Below are positions 27,202 to 34,711 of a stretch of DNA of 64,000 nt, piece after piece. Source of the stretch: Clostridiales bacterium UBA1770 (GTDB taxonomy: Bacteria; Bacillota; Clostridia; Oscillospirales; CAG-272); NCBI GenBank assembly GCA_002315325.1, contig DCGU01000020.1, positions 18,825 to 82,824 on the forward strand, read 5' to 3'. The translations under genes and the position numbers were made by a program. How positions within the stretch are numbered: the first letter of the stretch is position 1; every line of letters begins with the position of its first letter. The notes below the pieces were generated by a model. The model did no database searches. It saw only the letters and a list, made by a program, of their open reading frames with translations, and was not told where the DNA came from.

Positions 27202-28158
27202 TTATGGTGTTATTTGCTTGAGCTTTTCCGCCACGCGCAACTTGGCGCTTCGAGCTCTGGGGTTTTCCGCCGTTTCACCGTCGGACGGTAAAATCGGCTT
27301 GCGATTCACGAGTTCAACAACGGGCCTTCGACCGCAAACGCAGACCGGCAGGTCGCGCGGGCAGGTACATCCCTGCGCCAAATCGGCAAATACCTGTTTT
27401 GTTACTCTGTCTTCCAAAGAATGGAACGTGATAATGGCGACACGTCCGCCCGGCTTCAGAACAGCCACGGCGCTTCGGATGGCGGGTTCAATCACGTCAA
27501 GTTCGTGATTGACTTCAATTCGAATGGCCTGAAACGTTCGTTTCGCAGGGTGATGCGGGCCGGCAAGCGCTGCCGCCGGCAATGCTTTTTTAATCACGTT
27601 GACCAATTGCCCGGTCGTTTCAATCGGCGCCTCATTGCGGGCCGTCACGATACCGCGGGCAATACGGGGGGCGAACTTCTCTTCCCCGTAGTCAAATATA
27701 ATATTCTTTAACTTGTTTTCATCGTAAGTGTTGACGACGTCCCGTGCGGAAAAACCGCTGCGGATATCCATCCGCATATCAAGGGGCGCGTCTGCCATAT
27801 AGGAGAACCCGCGCTCGGCAGTATCCAATTGATAAGAAGATACCCCAAGGTCGAGCAGCATTCCGTCAATGGCGGAAATGCCGAGTGAGCGAAGCACGTC
27901 GCCGACCCGGCAAAAGTTTTCACGCACAACCATTGCCCTGTCGCCAAAGACAGACAAACGTTGTGTCGCGGTACGAACGGCGTCCTCATCCTGGTCAAGA
28001 GCGATGAGCTTACCGGTCGTTAGGCGGGATGCAATGGCCGATGAATGACCGGCGCCGCCGGCAGTCCCGTCCACGTAAATCCCGTCCGGTTTAATTGCCA
28101 GTCCGTCCAGGCATTCGTTCAGGAGGACCGACTTGTGGGAAAACACAATTTCTTCCAT
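27202..28158 (-). CDS. rsmH: 16S rRNA (cytosine-1402-N4)-methyltransferase RsmH
   Basis: Methylates N4 of C1402 in the ribosomal P site. It begins with the family hallmark FSHKSVLLNECLDGL, followed by the SAM motif VDGTAGGAGHSSAIASRL, LLDLGVSSYQLDTAERGFSY and the C-terminal FHSLEDRVTKQVF. The ATG at 28158 (318 residues) starts at MEEIVF, as in homologues; no Shine-Dalgarno is seen, and the mraZ stop is 14 bases upstream. RsmI, which methylates the same nucleotide's ribose, is encoded at 54820. Confidence 0.96.
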   Translation of the reverse strand: MEEIVFSHKSVLLNECLDGLAIKPDGIYVDGTAGGAGHSSAIASRLTTGKLIALDQDEDAVRTATQRLSVFGDRAMVVRENFCRVGDVLRSLGISAIDGMLLDLGVSSYQLDTAERGFSYMADAPLDMRMDIRSGFSARDVVNTYDENKLKNIIFDYGEEKFAPRIARGIVTARNEAPIETTGQLVNVIKKALPAAALAGPHHPAKRTFQAIRIEVNHELDVIEPAIRSAVAVLKPGGRVAIITFHSLEDRVTKQVFADLAQGCTCPRDLPVCVCGRRPVVELVNRKPILPSDGETAENPRARSAKLRVAEKLKQITP

Positions 28159-28172
28159 ATTAATAGAAGCGG

Positions 28173-28598
28173 TTACAGACCGACAGATTCGAGAATCGCA
28201 CACAATTCGTCGAGACTCGTTTGTTGCTTTTGGTCATCGTAAATCGTTTCATTCCATATTTCGGCGTAGTCGCCGCATCCGACAACCACGGCTTCTTTGG
28301 CAATGCCGGCGAAGGCCACCAGTTCAGGCGTGATAACGACACGTCCCTGCGCATCGGGGGTGACCTGCGCGGCACTGGCATTCAGGAGACGCAGGATCAT
28401 TTCCGCTTTGCTGCGTTCCATCTGTTTGATCGGAGCTGTATAGGCATCCCACCCCTCAGTGGAATAGACCTTAATACAATGCTTAGAGTGGATATCTATG
28501 GCGAGAACCATCTTTTCGCCCAGTTCCTCTCTGAACTTTGCCGGAATGAATATGCGGTTTTTGACGTCCATCGTATGCCGAAACTCACCCAGCAACAT
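28173..28598 (-). CDS. mraZ: Transcriptional regulator MraZ
   Basis: DNA-binding regulator of the dcw cluster with two AbrB-like swapped-hairpin repeats; homologues form rings and repress their own operon. The 141-residue form starts MLLGEFRHTMDVKNRIFIPA, matching the conserved start. The ATG at 28598 has AAGGAG 8 bases upstream; another ATG at 28604 is only 2 bases from it. The second repeat shows TPDAQGRVVITPELVAFAGI. Three direct operator repeats lie at 28650-28679, directly downstream of its promoter, so autorepression is expected. Confidence 0.95.
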   Translation of the reverse strand: MLLGEFRHTMDVKNRIFIPAKFREELGEKMVLAIDIHSKHCIKVYSTEGWDAYTAPIKQMERSKAEMILRLLNASAAQVTPDAQGRVVITPELVAFAGIAKEAVVVGCGDYAEIWNETIYDDQKQQTSLDELCAILESVGL

Positions 28599-28649
28599 AA
28601 GCATAACTCCTTCTTTTGAAATCCTTGGGATAAATGGCTTGGGGTTTGT

Positions 28650-28679
28650 CCCCCATTTTCCACCACTTTGCTCCACTTT
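28650..28679 (-). promoter_or_regulatory. MraZ operator: three 10-base direct repeats
   Basis: On the minus strand three consecutive decamers AAAGTGGAGC, AAAGTGGTGG and AAAATGGGGG lie between the promoter and the mraZ start. MraZ is known to bind tandem GTGG/TGGG-containing direct repeats with 10-base spacing. The repeats would start a few bases after the transcription start. Confidence 0.8.
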
Positions 28680-28688
28680 TGTGAAATC

Positions 28689-28717
28689 ATTATACAATAA
28701 GGCCGAAAAAAATGCAA
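28689..28717 (-). promoter_or_regulatory. Sigma-A promoter of the dcw cluster
   Basis: Minus-strand TTGCAT, 17-base spacer, TATAAT. It is the only strong promoter before mraZ and should drive mraZ through ftsQ. Confidence 0.85.
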
Positions 28718-28797
28718 TACCCTTTCCGATATTTTTTTGCGATTTATTCAAAATAAATTTACAATTGCAAAAGTGCCCTGTTCCGCACAGTGTTTTC

Positions 28798-28826
28798 TTG
28801 ACATTCAACCGCCGTCGTGATAAAAT
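28798..28826 (+). promoter_or_regulatory. Sigma-A promoter of the 28883 membrane-protein gene
   Basis: Perfect TTGACA, 17-base spacer, TAAAAT. It diverges from the dcw promoter; the region between them (28718-28797) is AT-rich with no gene. Confidence 0.82.
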
Positions 28827-28882
28827 GACTTAACCGTCAAAAGGTGATTTTGCCGGCTAATTACCCCCGGGAGGTATAAGCT

Positions 28883-29566
28883 ATGAATTTTTCACTGCAA
28901 TCTATCCTTGATTTTATTCGCGGCCAAATTGAGCAAAGCGAACAAGCAGGCGCCTTGATTTCTTACCTGTCGGCACACCCGCTGACAATGATGATTATCA
29001 TCCTGGCAGCCGGTGTTCTGACCTGCTTTTTCGGGTACAAGTTCTTCCGTTTGATTACCGCACTTTGCGGTGCCGCCGTCGGTGCTTTCATCGGCTTTTT
29101 GATTTCCAACCTGCTGAGCAAAAAAATAGAAAATATGGATGCCCGCATTTCTTTGGGCATTATCATCGTCTTAGGACTGATCGGTTTGTTCTCTGCCTTC
29201 AAATTGGTTAAATCCGGCATTTTTGCCGCCTGTGCCTATTTAACGTATCGTTTCATTGCACCGTTGTGCGCCGGTATCATTTCCGGGTTTGTACAGGAGA
29301 AAACCGGCTTCTACGTTTCCGTCATGGTCGTTTCCGTTGTTTTGGGTGTCATCGCCGGTTTGCTCTCTTTGATTTTGACAAAGCTCACCCTAACCGTCTG
29401 CACGGCAGTCGGCGGCGGTTACATTGTTGCCGAGTACGCTTCCCTGATTGCACTTTCATCGGAGATCACGCAAACGATAAACAATACGGTCGTTTATATT
29501 ATCGCCGCCGTATTAGCGCTGCTCGGTTTGCTCGTTCAGTTCAAAATCAATGCCAAATCAAAATAA
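28883..29566 (+). CDS. Multi-pass membrane protein, DUF4203/TMEM198-like
   Basis: A 227-residue hydrophobic protein of unknown function. After an N-terminal amphipathic stretch (about 1-30) come about seven helices. Glycine-rich helix patterns such as LCGAAVGAFIGFLISNLL and GVIAGLLSLILTKLTLTV resemble the DUF4203 (TMEM198-like) group, but I am not certain of the family. GGGAGGT ribosome site, strong promoter, and a mutarotase gene 34 bases downstream that probably shares the transcript. Confidence 0.6.
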   Translation: MNFSLQSILDFIRGQIEQSEQAGALISYLSAHPLTMMIIILAAGVLTCFFGYKFFRLITALCGAAVGAFIGFLISNLLSKKIENMDARISLGIIIVLGLIGLFSAFKLVKSGIFAACAYLTYRFIAPLCAGIISGFVQEKTGFYVSVMVVSVVLGVIAGLLSLILTKLTLTVCTAVGGGYIVAEYASLIALSSEITQTINNTVVYIIAAVLALLGLLVQFKINAKSK

Positions 29567-29600
29567 TACAAATATTAACTATTAAAAGAAGGTTATTGCT

Positions 29601-30482
29601 ATGATTTACACTATTTCCAACGAAAAAATGACAGTTCAAATCAACAGCACCGGCGCACAGTTGTGGTCCGTCAAATCCAACTGCGATGGTTGCGAATATT
29701 TGTGGCAGGGCGATCCCGCATTCTGGAGCATGCGTGCCACGGTATTATTCCCCATTTGCGGCCGACTGTTCGGCGGCAAGTATACCTGGGAGGGCAAAGA
29801 ATACGAGATGGTGCTGCACGGCATCGTAAAGAATGCGGAATTTGAAATGGTTGCGCAGTCCGAAACGGCAATTACGTTTGAAAAGAAAGCCGACGACGAA
29901 ACAAAGGCCATCTATCCCTTTGATTTCACCTTCCGTCTGACCTATTCGTTGGACGGGCTGACGCTGCGCGAAACTGCCGAAATTATCAACACAGGCGCCG
30001 GCGTTCTCCCCTTCTCCTTCGGCGGCCATCCCGGTTTCAACGTGCCTCTCGGCGGCAAGGGCGCCTTTACGGACTACTATATGGAATTTTCCGATGCAAC
30101 GGCACCGCGCCGCTTAAACTTCTCCCCCACTTGTTTCCTGTCCGGCGGGGATACGGAATTGCCGCTGCGTGACGGCAAAATCCTCCCCCTGCGCCACGAT
30201 ATGTTCGATGACGATGCCATCTTCATCCGTCAAATGGCAGACAGCGTTACGCTGAAATCGGACGCCACGTCCAAGAGCGTTACGCTGACCTATCCCGGGT
30301 TCCGCTTCCTCGGTTTTTGGCACCGTCCCAAAGCCGAAGCCCCTTACGTTTGCATTGAGCCCTGGTACGGCATTCCTTCCACCGACGGTATCGTGGATGA
30401 CTTTTCACACAAACAGGCCATGGACTTGCTGCCTGCAGGCGAACGCAAAGAATTATCCTTCAGCATCTCCATCACCGAATAA
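29601..30482 (+). CDS. Aldose 1-epimerase family protein (LacX-like)
   Basis: Cytoplasmic mutarotase-fold protein of 293 residues, interconverting sugar anomers or binding hexose-6-phosphates; the exact substrate is unknown for the LacX branch. Family features seen: EYLWQGDPAFWSMRATVLFPICG (N-terminal part, quoted only to place it in the family via WQGDPAFW), the histidine of LHGIVKNAEF, SFGGHPGFNVPL with the second active-site histidine, and CIEPWYGIPSTDG with the catalytic glutamate. It follows the DUF4203-like gene by 34 bases and is ended by a strong terminator. Confidence 0.88.
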   Translation: MIYTISNEKMTVQINSTGAQLWSVKSNCDGCEYLWQGDPAFWSMRATVLFPICGRLFGGKYTWEGKEYEMVLHGIVKNAEFEMVAQSETAITFEKKADDETKAIYPFDFTFRLTYSLDGLTLRETAEIINTGAGVLPFSFGGHPGFNVPLGGKGAFTDYYMEFSDATAPRRLNFSPTCFLSGGDTELPLRDGKILPLRHDMFDDDAIFIRQMADSVTLKSDATSKSVTLTYPGFRFLGFWHRPKAEAPYVCIEPWYGIPSTDGIVDDFSHKQAMDLLPAGERKELSFSISITE

Positions 30483-30496
30483 CGGATAAAAAAGCG

Positions 30497-30535
30497 GCGG
30501 CACCGAACCATTCTTTCGGTGCCGCTTTTCTCTTT
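30497..30535 (+). terminator. Intrinsic terminator after the mutarotase gene
   Basis: GCGGCACCGAA, short loop, TTCGGTGCCGC, then TTTTCTCTTT, beginning 14 bases after the stop codon. Confidence 0.88.
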
Positions 30536-30568
30536 GCGAAAATATGACAAAAATATGAACGACGGGAA

Positions 30569-30597
30569 TTGACATTTATTTTGCTTTGTGATATGCT
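30569..30597 (+). promoter_or_regulatory. Sigma-A promoter of the lipoprotein gene
   Basis: TTGACA, 17-base spacer, TATGCT. The leader is about 95 bases with no evident regulatory structure. Confidence 0.75.
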
Positions 30598-30697
30598 ATT
30601 AGTGTATCAGTGTGCGGAAAGAAGCCCTCAATTCTTTTCGTCGTGCATACCGTTTTGCTTTTTGCTTTTGTAATAGATATTTTTTCGGAGGACGAAA

Positions 30698-31492
30698 ATG
30701 AAGAGACTTCTTTGTTTATTATTTGCTGCTTTATTATTGGTATCATTGGTATCCTGTAACAAACACAATGACGATGAACCCGGCAAGGATTTGCCGCCCG
30801 TTGTCGATCCTGATGACAAACAGTCCGATACGCAGCAGGACGTAACCGGCACCGATACACCTGACACGCCCGATACGCCCGATACCCCTGACACGCCGGA
30901 TACACCCGACACCCCGGATACGCCCGATACACCCTCAACGGACGTTGTTTGGACCGAATGTGACGAAATCGTTTATATTGTCGCTGCTTCCGCATATTTG
31001 CGCACCGAACCGAGCAAGGACAATGAAGGCAACAAACTCAGCATGCCCGCCCGTCTCGGTGAAAGCTACCGCCGCGTAGCCGTCAGCGAAAACTGGAGCC
31101 GTATCATCGTCAGCATCAACGAAACCGAAACCGAAGTCTATATTGTCAATGACGCCGTCACAACGGAAGACCTGTCCACCGATAAGTTTGAGGTGTACGC
31201 CGAGCCCGTCATTCGCTACGTTGCCGTCACTTCCCTGAACGTTCGCTCCTTCCCCACCCTGAACAACAACGCTTACTACAAAACACTGACACAAAACGAT
31301 GAGATTACCGTCATCGGGTTCCGTCAGGATGCAGATATGTCCTGGTACATGATCAACCTGCAGAATGAAGACGGCAGCTTCATCACCAATGCCGACGGCA
31401 GCAACGCCGTATTCTTCGTATCCGGGCAACCCAAATACACGTCCGAAACGAAAATCGAAGTAACTCCTGCCGAATCCGGCACACAACAGTAA
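30698..31492 (+). CDS. SH3-domain-like lipoprotein with Asp-Thr-Pro repeat linker
   Basis: Predicted exported lipoprotein, 264 residues. A signal peptide ends in the lipobox LVSC (Cys20). Residues about 25-50 are acidic, then nine exact Asp-Thr-Pro repeats form an extended stalk. The rest carries two segments that look like bacterial SH3 domains: AYLRTEPSKDNEGN...LGESYRRVAVSENWSRI and SLNVRSFPTLNNNAYYKTL...DEITVIGF, each with the LNVR-like start typical of SH3_3. Such domains bind cell-wall peptides. Lgt in this window would lipidate it. Own promoter, GGAGGA ribosome site, palindromic terminator. Confidence 0.85.
   Translation: MKRLLCLLFAALLLVSLVSCNKHNDDEPGKDLPPVVDPDDKQSDTQQDVTGTDTPDTPDTPDTPDTPDTPDTPDTPDTPSTDVVWTECDEIVYIVAASAYLRTEPSKDNEGNKLSMPARLGESYRRVAVSENWSRIIVSINETETEVYIVNDAVTTEDLSTDKFEVYAEPVIRYVAVTSLNVRSFPTLNNNAYYKTLTQNDEITVIGFRQDADMSWYMINLQNEDGSFITNADGSNAVFFVSGQPKYTSETKIEVTPAESGTQQ
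30854..30934 (+). repeat. Nine-unit 9-base tandem repeat encoding Asp-Thr-Pro
   Basis: Nine consecutive units of GAY ACN CCN inside the lipoprotein gene. Units differ at third codon positions (ACA, ACG, ACC; CCT, CCC, CCG), so the peptide repeat is conserved more tightly than the DNA, which argues for selection on the protein. Confidence 0.9.
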
Positions 31493-31505
31493 TCATTTAT
31501 CATTG

Positions 31506-31535
31506 AAAAAGACGGCCGCTGCGCGGCCGTCTTTT
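31506..31535. terminator. Bidirectional terminator
   Basis: Near-perfect palindrome AAAAGACGGCCGC, TGC, GCGGCCGTCTTTT between the lipoprotein gene (+) and the 31537-32091 gene (-). Confidence 0.9.
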
Positions 31536-31536
31536 C

Positions 31537-32091
31537 TTATATTTTGATATGCATTTTTTTACGCCAAACGTGCAGATACACACGGATGAGCCGCGTTGCG
31601 GCGATATCGTAGATGACGAACGTCGGGTTGCCGACGGCGAATAAAACGGCCGTCATTTTGCCGCCCCATGCGTCCTCCATACCGAGAAACTTGATACAGA
31701 CAAATAAGGTCAGCGCCAGTGCCGCGTTAAAAACAACGATTTTTAAGGCCCAAGAGATAACTTTATTGCATTTTTCAAATAGATTTTTCAACATGGGATA
31801 GTAGCCTGCCAACAGCAAATAGAGAACGGCAGGCGCTTTTGCCGGCAATAAAAGCAGCGATACGGTTGCCGTGACTGCCCACATCACCCACGGGTAAAAA
31901 CTGCCCAATTCAATCACCGCCCACACGTTGACAAAGCCGGCCAGCGCCGCAGCGGAGATATCCAATACGTCGAGCAATGCGCCGAGATACAGGATGACAA
32001 TTTGCAAAGCGCAGCCGACCGAGGCATATGCCAGACGCCGTGTTGCCGCACGTTGCGCGTCAATCGGCCGCATTTCGTTTTTCGGTGCCAT
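31537..32091 (-). CDS. Uncharacterised multi-pass membrane protein
   Basis: A 184-residue protein with about five hydrophobic segments, after a short N-terminal cytoplasmic region containing the basic patch RAATRRLAY. Noticeable are the helix break LPAKAPAVLYLLLAGYYPMLK and a basic C-terminus. It has the feel of a small transporter component such as an ECF S subunit, but no binding motif supports that. A GGAACG ribosome site precedes the ATG. It lies 10 bases after the DnaJ-domain gene, so the two form an operon with the DUF5685 gene. Function unknown. Confidence 0.6.
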   Translation of the reverse strand: MAPKNEMRPIDAQRAATRRLAYASVGCALQIVILYLGALLDVLDISAAALAGFVNVWAVIELGSFYPWVMWAVTATVSLLLLPAKAPAVLYLLLAGYYPMLKNLFEKCNKVISWALKIVVFNAALALTLFVCIKFLGMEDAWGGKMTAVLFAVGNPTFVIYDIAATRLIRVYLHVWRKKMHIKI

Positions 32092-32101
32092 AATCGTTCC
32101 G

Positions 32102-32728
32102 TCAGCAGCAGCGAATCAGGTCGCCGCCCATACACTCACAACAGCAGTCGGCCACCATCAGGCCCGTGCAGAAATCACAACCGGAACAACCGGAAGACTG
32201 TGCATCGCCGTAAGCCGAACGATACGCCGCATTGTTTTGCGTCCGCAACCAATCACGCGCAGAACTGTATTCCCTATTATAGGGATCCATACGGCAGGCC
32301 GTGTCATAGAATTTCATGGCATCGGCATAACGGCCGCGTTGCATCATCAAAACGCCCATCAAATAATACCATTCACTGCTTCTGTCCGCATCACAGACGG
32401 CACGCAGCGCCTGCTCGGCGTCGTCTAACCGACCTGCATTCAGATTCATGCGGACCGACGCATAGGCGGTATCCCCATCCTCGTTTGTATGATACCCGCC
32501 GTTATCAAAACTGCCGCTGCTGCTGCCCTGTTTGGCATCGGCACGCATTTTTTGAATTTCATCGTAGGCGGCGTTGATTTTTTTCATTTTTTCTTCGGCC
32601 AGTTCACGCATATCGTTATCGGTGAACTTATCCGGATGATACTTTCGTGCCAGTTCACGATACGCTTTTTTAATTTCTTCGTCATCCGCTTCCGGACTGA
32701 CGCCGAGAATTTTATACGGTGATTCCAC
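32102..32728 (-). CDS. DnaJ-domain protein with TPR-like middle and Cys-rich tail
   Basis: A 208-residue J-domain protein. The J domain (1-65) has [20 protein letters not shown] and the Hsp70-stimulating HPD in RKYHPDKF. A helical region (about 90-165) contains [20 protein letters not shown] and [19 protein letters not shown], which look like TPR hairpins. The last 30 residues are cysteine-rich ([17 protein letters not shown]), unlike classical DnaJ zinc repeats. Start is GTG with GGGGAGG upstream. The neighbours, DUF5685 upstream and a membrane protein downstream, suggest a dedicated rather than general chaperone. Confidence 0.88.
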   Translation of the reverse strand: MESPYKILGVSPEADDEEIKKAYRELARKYHPDKFTDNDMRELAEEKMKKINAAYDEIQKMRADAKQGSSSGSFDNGGYHTNEDGDTAYASVRMNLNAGRLDDAEQALRAVCDADRSSEWYYLMGVLMMQRGRYADAMKFYDTACRMDPYNREYSSARDWLRTQNNAAYRSAYGDAQSSGCSGCDFCTGLMVADCCCECMGGDLIRCC

Positions 32729-32743
32729 GTTATTGCCTCCCCA

Positions 32744-33604
32744 TTATTTTTTGGGCGCCGTTACGCGCACAACAGCATCGGGCATCCCCCGCTGTACAAC
32801 GTTTTGCACGATGCGCTCCAGGTCCTGCCGCCCGTCAAAATCAATCAAATCAACGGCCTGCTGCAAAGCTAATATTTCCCCCTGCATGCCGACCTTGACG
32901 TGTTCAAAAATCGTATCCCTGTCGGCATCCCCCGCATCGGGATAGACGACACGCAACGGGTTAAACCGGTCAGCCGCCCTGTCCTTTTCCCAATCGTCAA
33001 GCGCATCAAGCATATCGACCAGCTTGCCGACGTGATACCCGATATTACCGCACAGCCGCGCAGCACTGCCCTCCAGACCGTTTTCAAACAACAGCCGCAA
33101 CATTTGCCCGCACAAATCGGCATGCGCGTCAACCGTTGCACTGCCGTCCGTTTCCATTTCGGCCAGCCGTGCCGTAAGCGCTTCCAAAGCGGCGTACAAT
33201 TCCGGATATCGTTTGACGGAACGGCGGGTCCCGCCGAACCAAACGCGCGCCATTCCGGCTGCAGCACGGCGGACACCGTGTTCGTCATGGCAGTCATCCC
33301 GGCATTTTAACCCGGTGAGCAATCCGGCGCAATCGGCACAGTACTGCATCTCAGGGCCCGCGACAACAAACGTCTTATTCTTCAAAGGGTGTGCCGGGCA
33401 TCTTCGCTTGGCAAACGTCGGGCGTTCCCCGCTCACCGCCATGCGAACAGCCGCCATAAAGACAAAATCGTAGGAAAGCGCCATGCGCGACCGCTGGCCG
33501 GTGCGTTTGCCCATAGAACGGCAAAGGCCGCAATAGAGCGCCGAATAATATTCATCGTCCTTGACAAGCAGGTCTGCCCTGCGCACACGAACGTACCCGA
33601 ACAC
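32744..33604 (-). CDS. DUF5685 family protein
   Basis: A 286-residue protein of a family common in Clostridia with no known function. It starts (V)FGYVRVRRADLLVKDDEYY, has ALYCGLCRSMGKRTGQRSR and SYDFVFMAA, then CPAHPLKNK, YCADCAG and KCRDDCHDEHG; the cysteine/histidine clusters suggest a metal site. The C-terminal half is helical (LVDMLDALDDWEKDRAADRFNP). Start is the GTG at 33604 with AAAGGAGG upstream; a further ATG lies 21 codons upstream and is less likely. It is the first gene of a three-gene run with the DnaJ and membrane proteins. Confidence 0.82.
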   Translation of the reverse strand: MFGYVRVRRADLLVKDDEYYSALYCGLCRSMGKRTGQRSRMALSYDFVFMAAVRMAVSGERPTFAKRRCPAHPLKNKTFVVAGPEMQYCADCAGLLTGLKCRDDCHDEHGVRRAAAGMARVWFGGTRRSVKRYPELYAALEALTARLAEMETDGSATVDAHADLCGQMLRLLFENGLEGSAARLCGNIGYHVGKLVDMLDALDDWEKDRAADRFNPLRVVYPDAGDADRDTIFEHVKVGMQGEILALQQAVDLIDFDGRQDLERIVQNVVQRGMPDAVVRVTAPKK

Positions 33605-33699
33605 GCGTTTTCCTCCTTTGCAAAGGTAAAAAAGGTAAAATAATAAAGGGGCAACCGTCGGCCGCATGGGCTGAACGTTACCCCTTCATCAGGTTGTCA

Positions 33700-33903
33700 T
33701 TAGGCCTCTTTTTTGTCGGAAGCAACGTTGAGAACCTTCTTACCGTCATAGTATCCGCAAACCTTGCAGACACGGTGAGGGAGAAGAACCTCGTTGCACG
33801 CCGGGTTAGAGCACTTTACCAATGCAGGAGCAGACAACTTGCTGTTATTGGAGCGTCTTTTATCTCTGCGAGCCTTGGAAACCTTACGTTTTGGAACTGC
33901 CAT
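33700..33903 (-). CDS. rpmF: 50S ribosomal protein L32
   Basis: Small large-subunit protein, 67 residues. It starts AVPKRKVSKARRDKRRSN and has a four-cysteine zinc ribbon (CSNPAC and CKVCGYY), the C+ form that binds zinc. The ATG at 33903 has a perfect GGAGG site. It is 81 bases downstream of yceD, the usual partner in bacteria. Confidence 0.96.
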   Translation of the reverse strand: MAVPKRKVSKARRDKRRSNNSKLSAPALVKCSNPACNEVLLPHRVCKVCGYYDGKKVLNVASDKKEA

Positions 33904-33984
33904 AGTATAACCTCCTCTTTGGCGCGTTGTTGACACGCCGCTTGTATATTTTTTTCATTTTTAGTTGCCGCTGTCGGTAATGAC

Positions 33985-34488
33985 TTACGTTCTGTATTTC
34001 TTCAGCACGTCCCAACGCGGATCTGTCTCCTTTTCGGGGCAGCCGCATTTGCCGTCGCGAAGCGCTTTTCCGCACTTCGGGCAAAGGCCGGGACAATCTT
34101 CCGTACACAGGAAGCGCATCGGAACAGAAAGAATCAATGCCTCACGCAGTTGTTCGTCAACGTCCAAACTGCGGTTTTTGATGATGACGTATTCGTCGGC
34201 GTTTTCCTCCAATTCCTTTTCGGAAAGGGTACCTTCGGTCACCACCGTACGGTCAAACTGAATGCTGAACGTCCCGCGGATTTCCGAAAGACATCTGGCA
34301 CAGCTTGTCACGTATGGGACCTCGGCGCAAAGGGAAAGCCGCATATACCCGGCATCGTCTGTCAACACACCGTCGACAGTCGCGTTATCCGAAAAGACAA
34401 CGTCGGGCAGTGAATCGGGCTCCAACGCATAGTTGATGGACATTTCCCTGATTTCGCCGCGCAAAATCGGTCCGACATCCAAAATCAT
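33985..34488 (-). CDS. YceD/DUF177 family protein
   Basis: A 167-residue member of the DUF177 family, which is encoded beside rpmF in most bacteria and has been linked to 23S rRNA maturation or accumulation in some; the role here is inferred. Visible features are the central SCARCLSEIRGTF and the C-terminal FLCTEDCPGLCPKCGKAL with DPRWDVLKK at the end, both hallmarks. The ATG at 34488 with GGAGGG upstream is preferred to one 15 codons earlier. Confidence 0.9.
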   Translation of the reverse strand: MILDVGPILRGEIREMSINYALEPDSLPDVVFSDNATVDGVLTDDAGYMRLSLCAEVPYVTSCARCLSEIRGTFSIQFDRTVVTEGTLSEKELEENADEYVIIKNRSLDVDEQLREALILSVPMRFLCTEDCPGLCPKCGKALRDGKCGCPEKETDPRWDVLKKYRT

Positions 34489-34533
34489 GCAGAAACCCTC
34501 CTGTGCGTCATTGCATAAAAAGCGACGATACAT

Positions 34534-34562
34534 ATTATAATAGATAGATAGATAAATGTCAA
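34534..34562 (-). promoter_or_regulatory. Sigma-A promoter of yceD-rpmF with TATC-repeat spacer
   Basis: Minus-strand TTGACA, 17-base spacer, TATAAT. The spacer is made almost entirely of tandem TATC units, so slippage by one unit would break promoter spacing. Confidence 0.85.
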
Positions 34563-34645
34563 GTGATTTTCACGGAATTGCTTGTAATTATTGCCGATTA
34601 CGGTCATATCTGCACGCGAAACTCGGTCGATGCTCCCCTGTCCTG

Positions 34646-34675
34646 TTGACAAACCCCGGCATTTTGTGATACGAT
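34646..34675 (+). promoter_or_regulatory. Candidate promoter of tmcAL
   Basis: Perfect TTGACA and TACGAT with an 18-base spacer, 36 bases before the start codon. Confidence 0.65.
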
Positions 34676-34711
34676 AATTACCTATTATCGGATGGATTAG
34701 GAGGTGCAGCC

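Noticed and set aside
30854..30934. Tandem DTP-coding repeat considered as a CRISPR-like or intergenic satellite.
   Set aside because: It keeps reading frame inside a lipoprotein with signal peptide and varies only at third positions.
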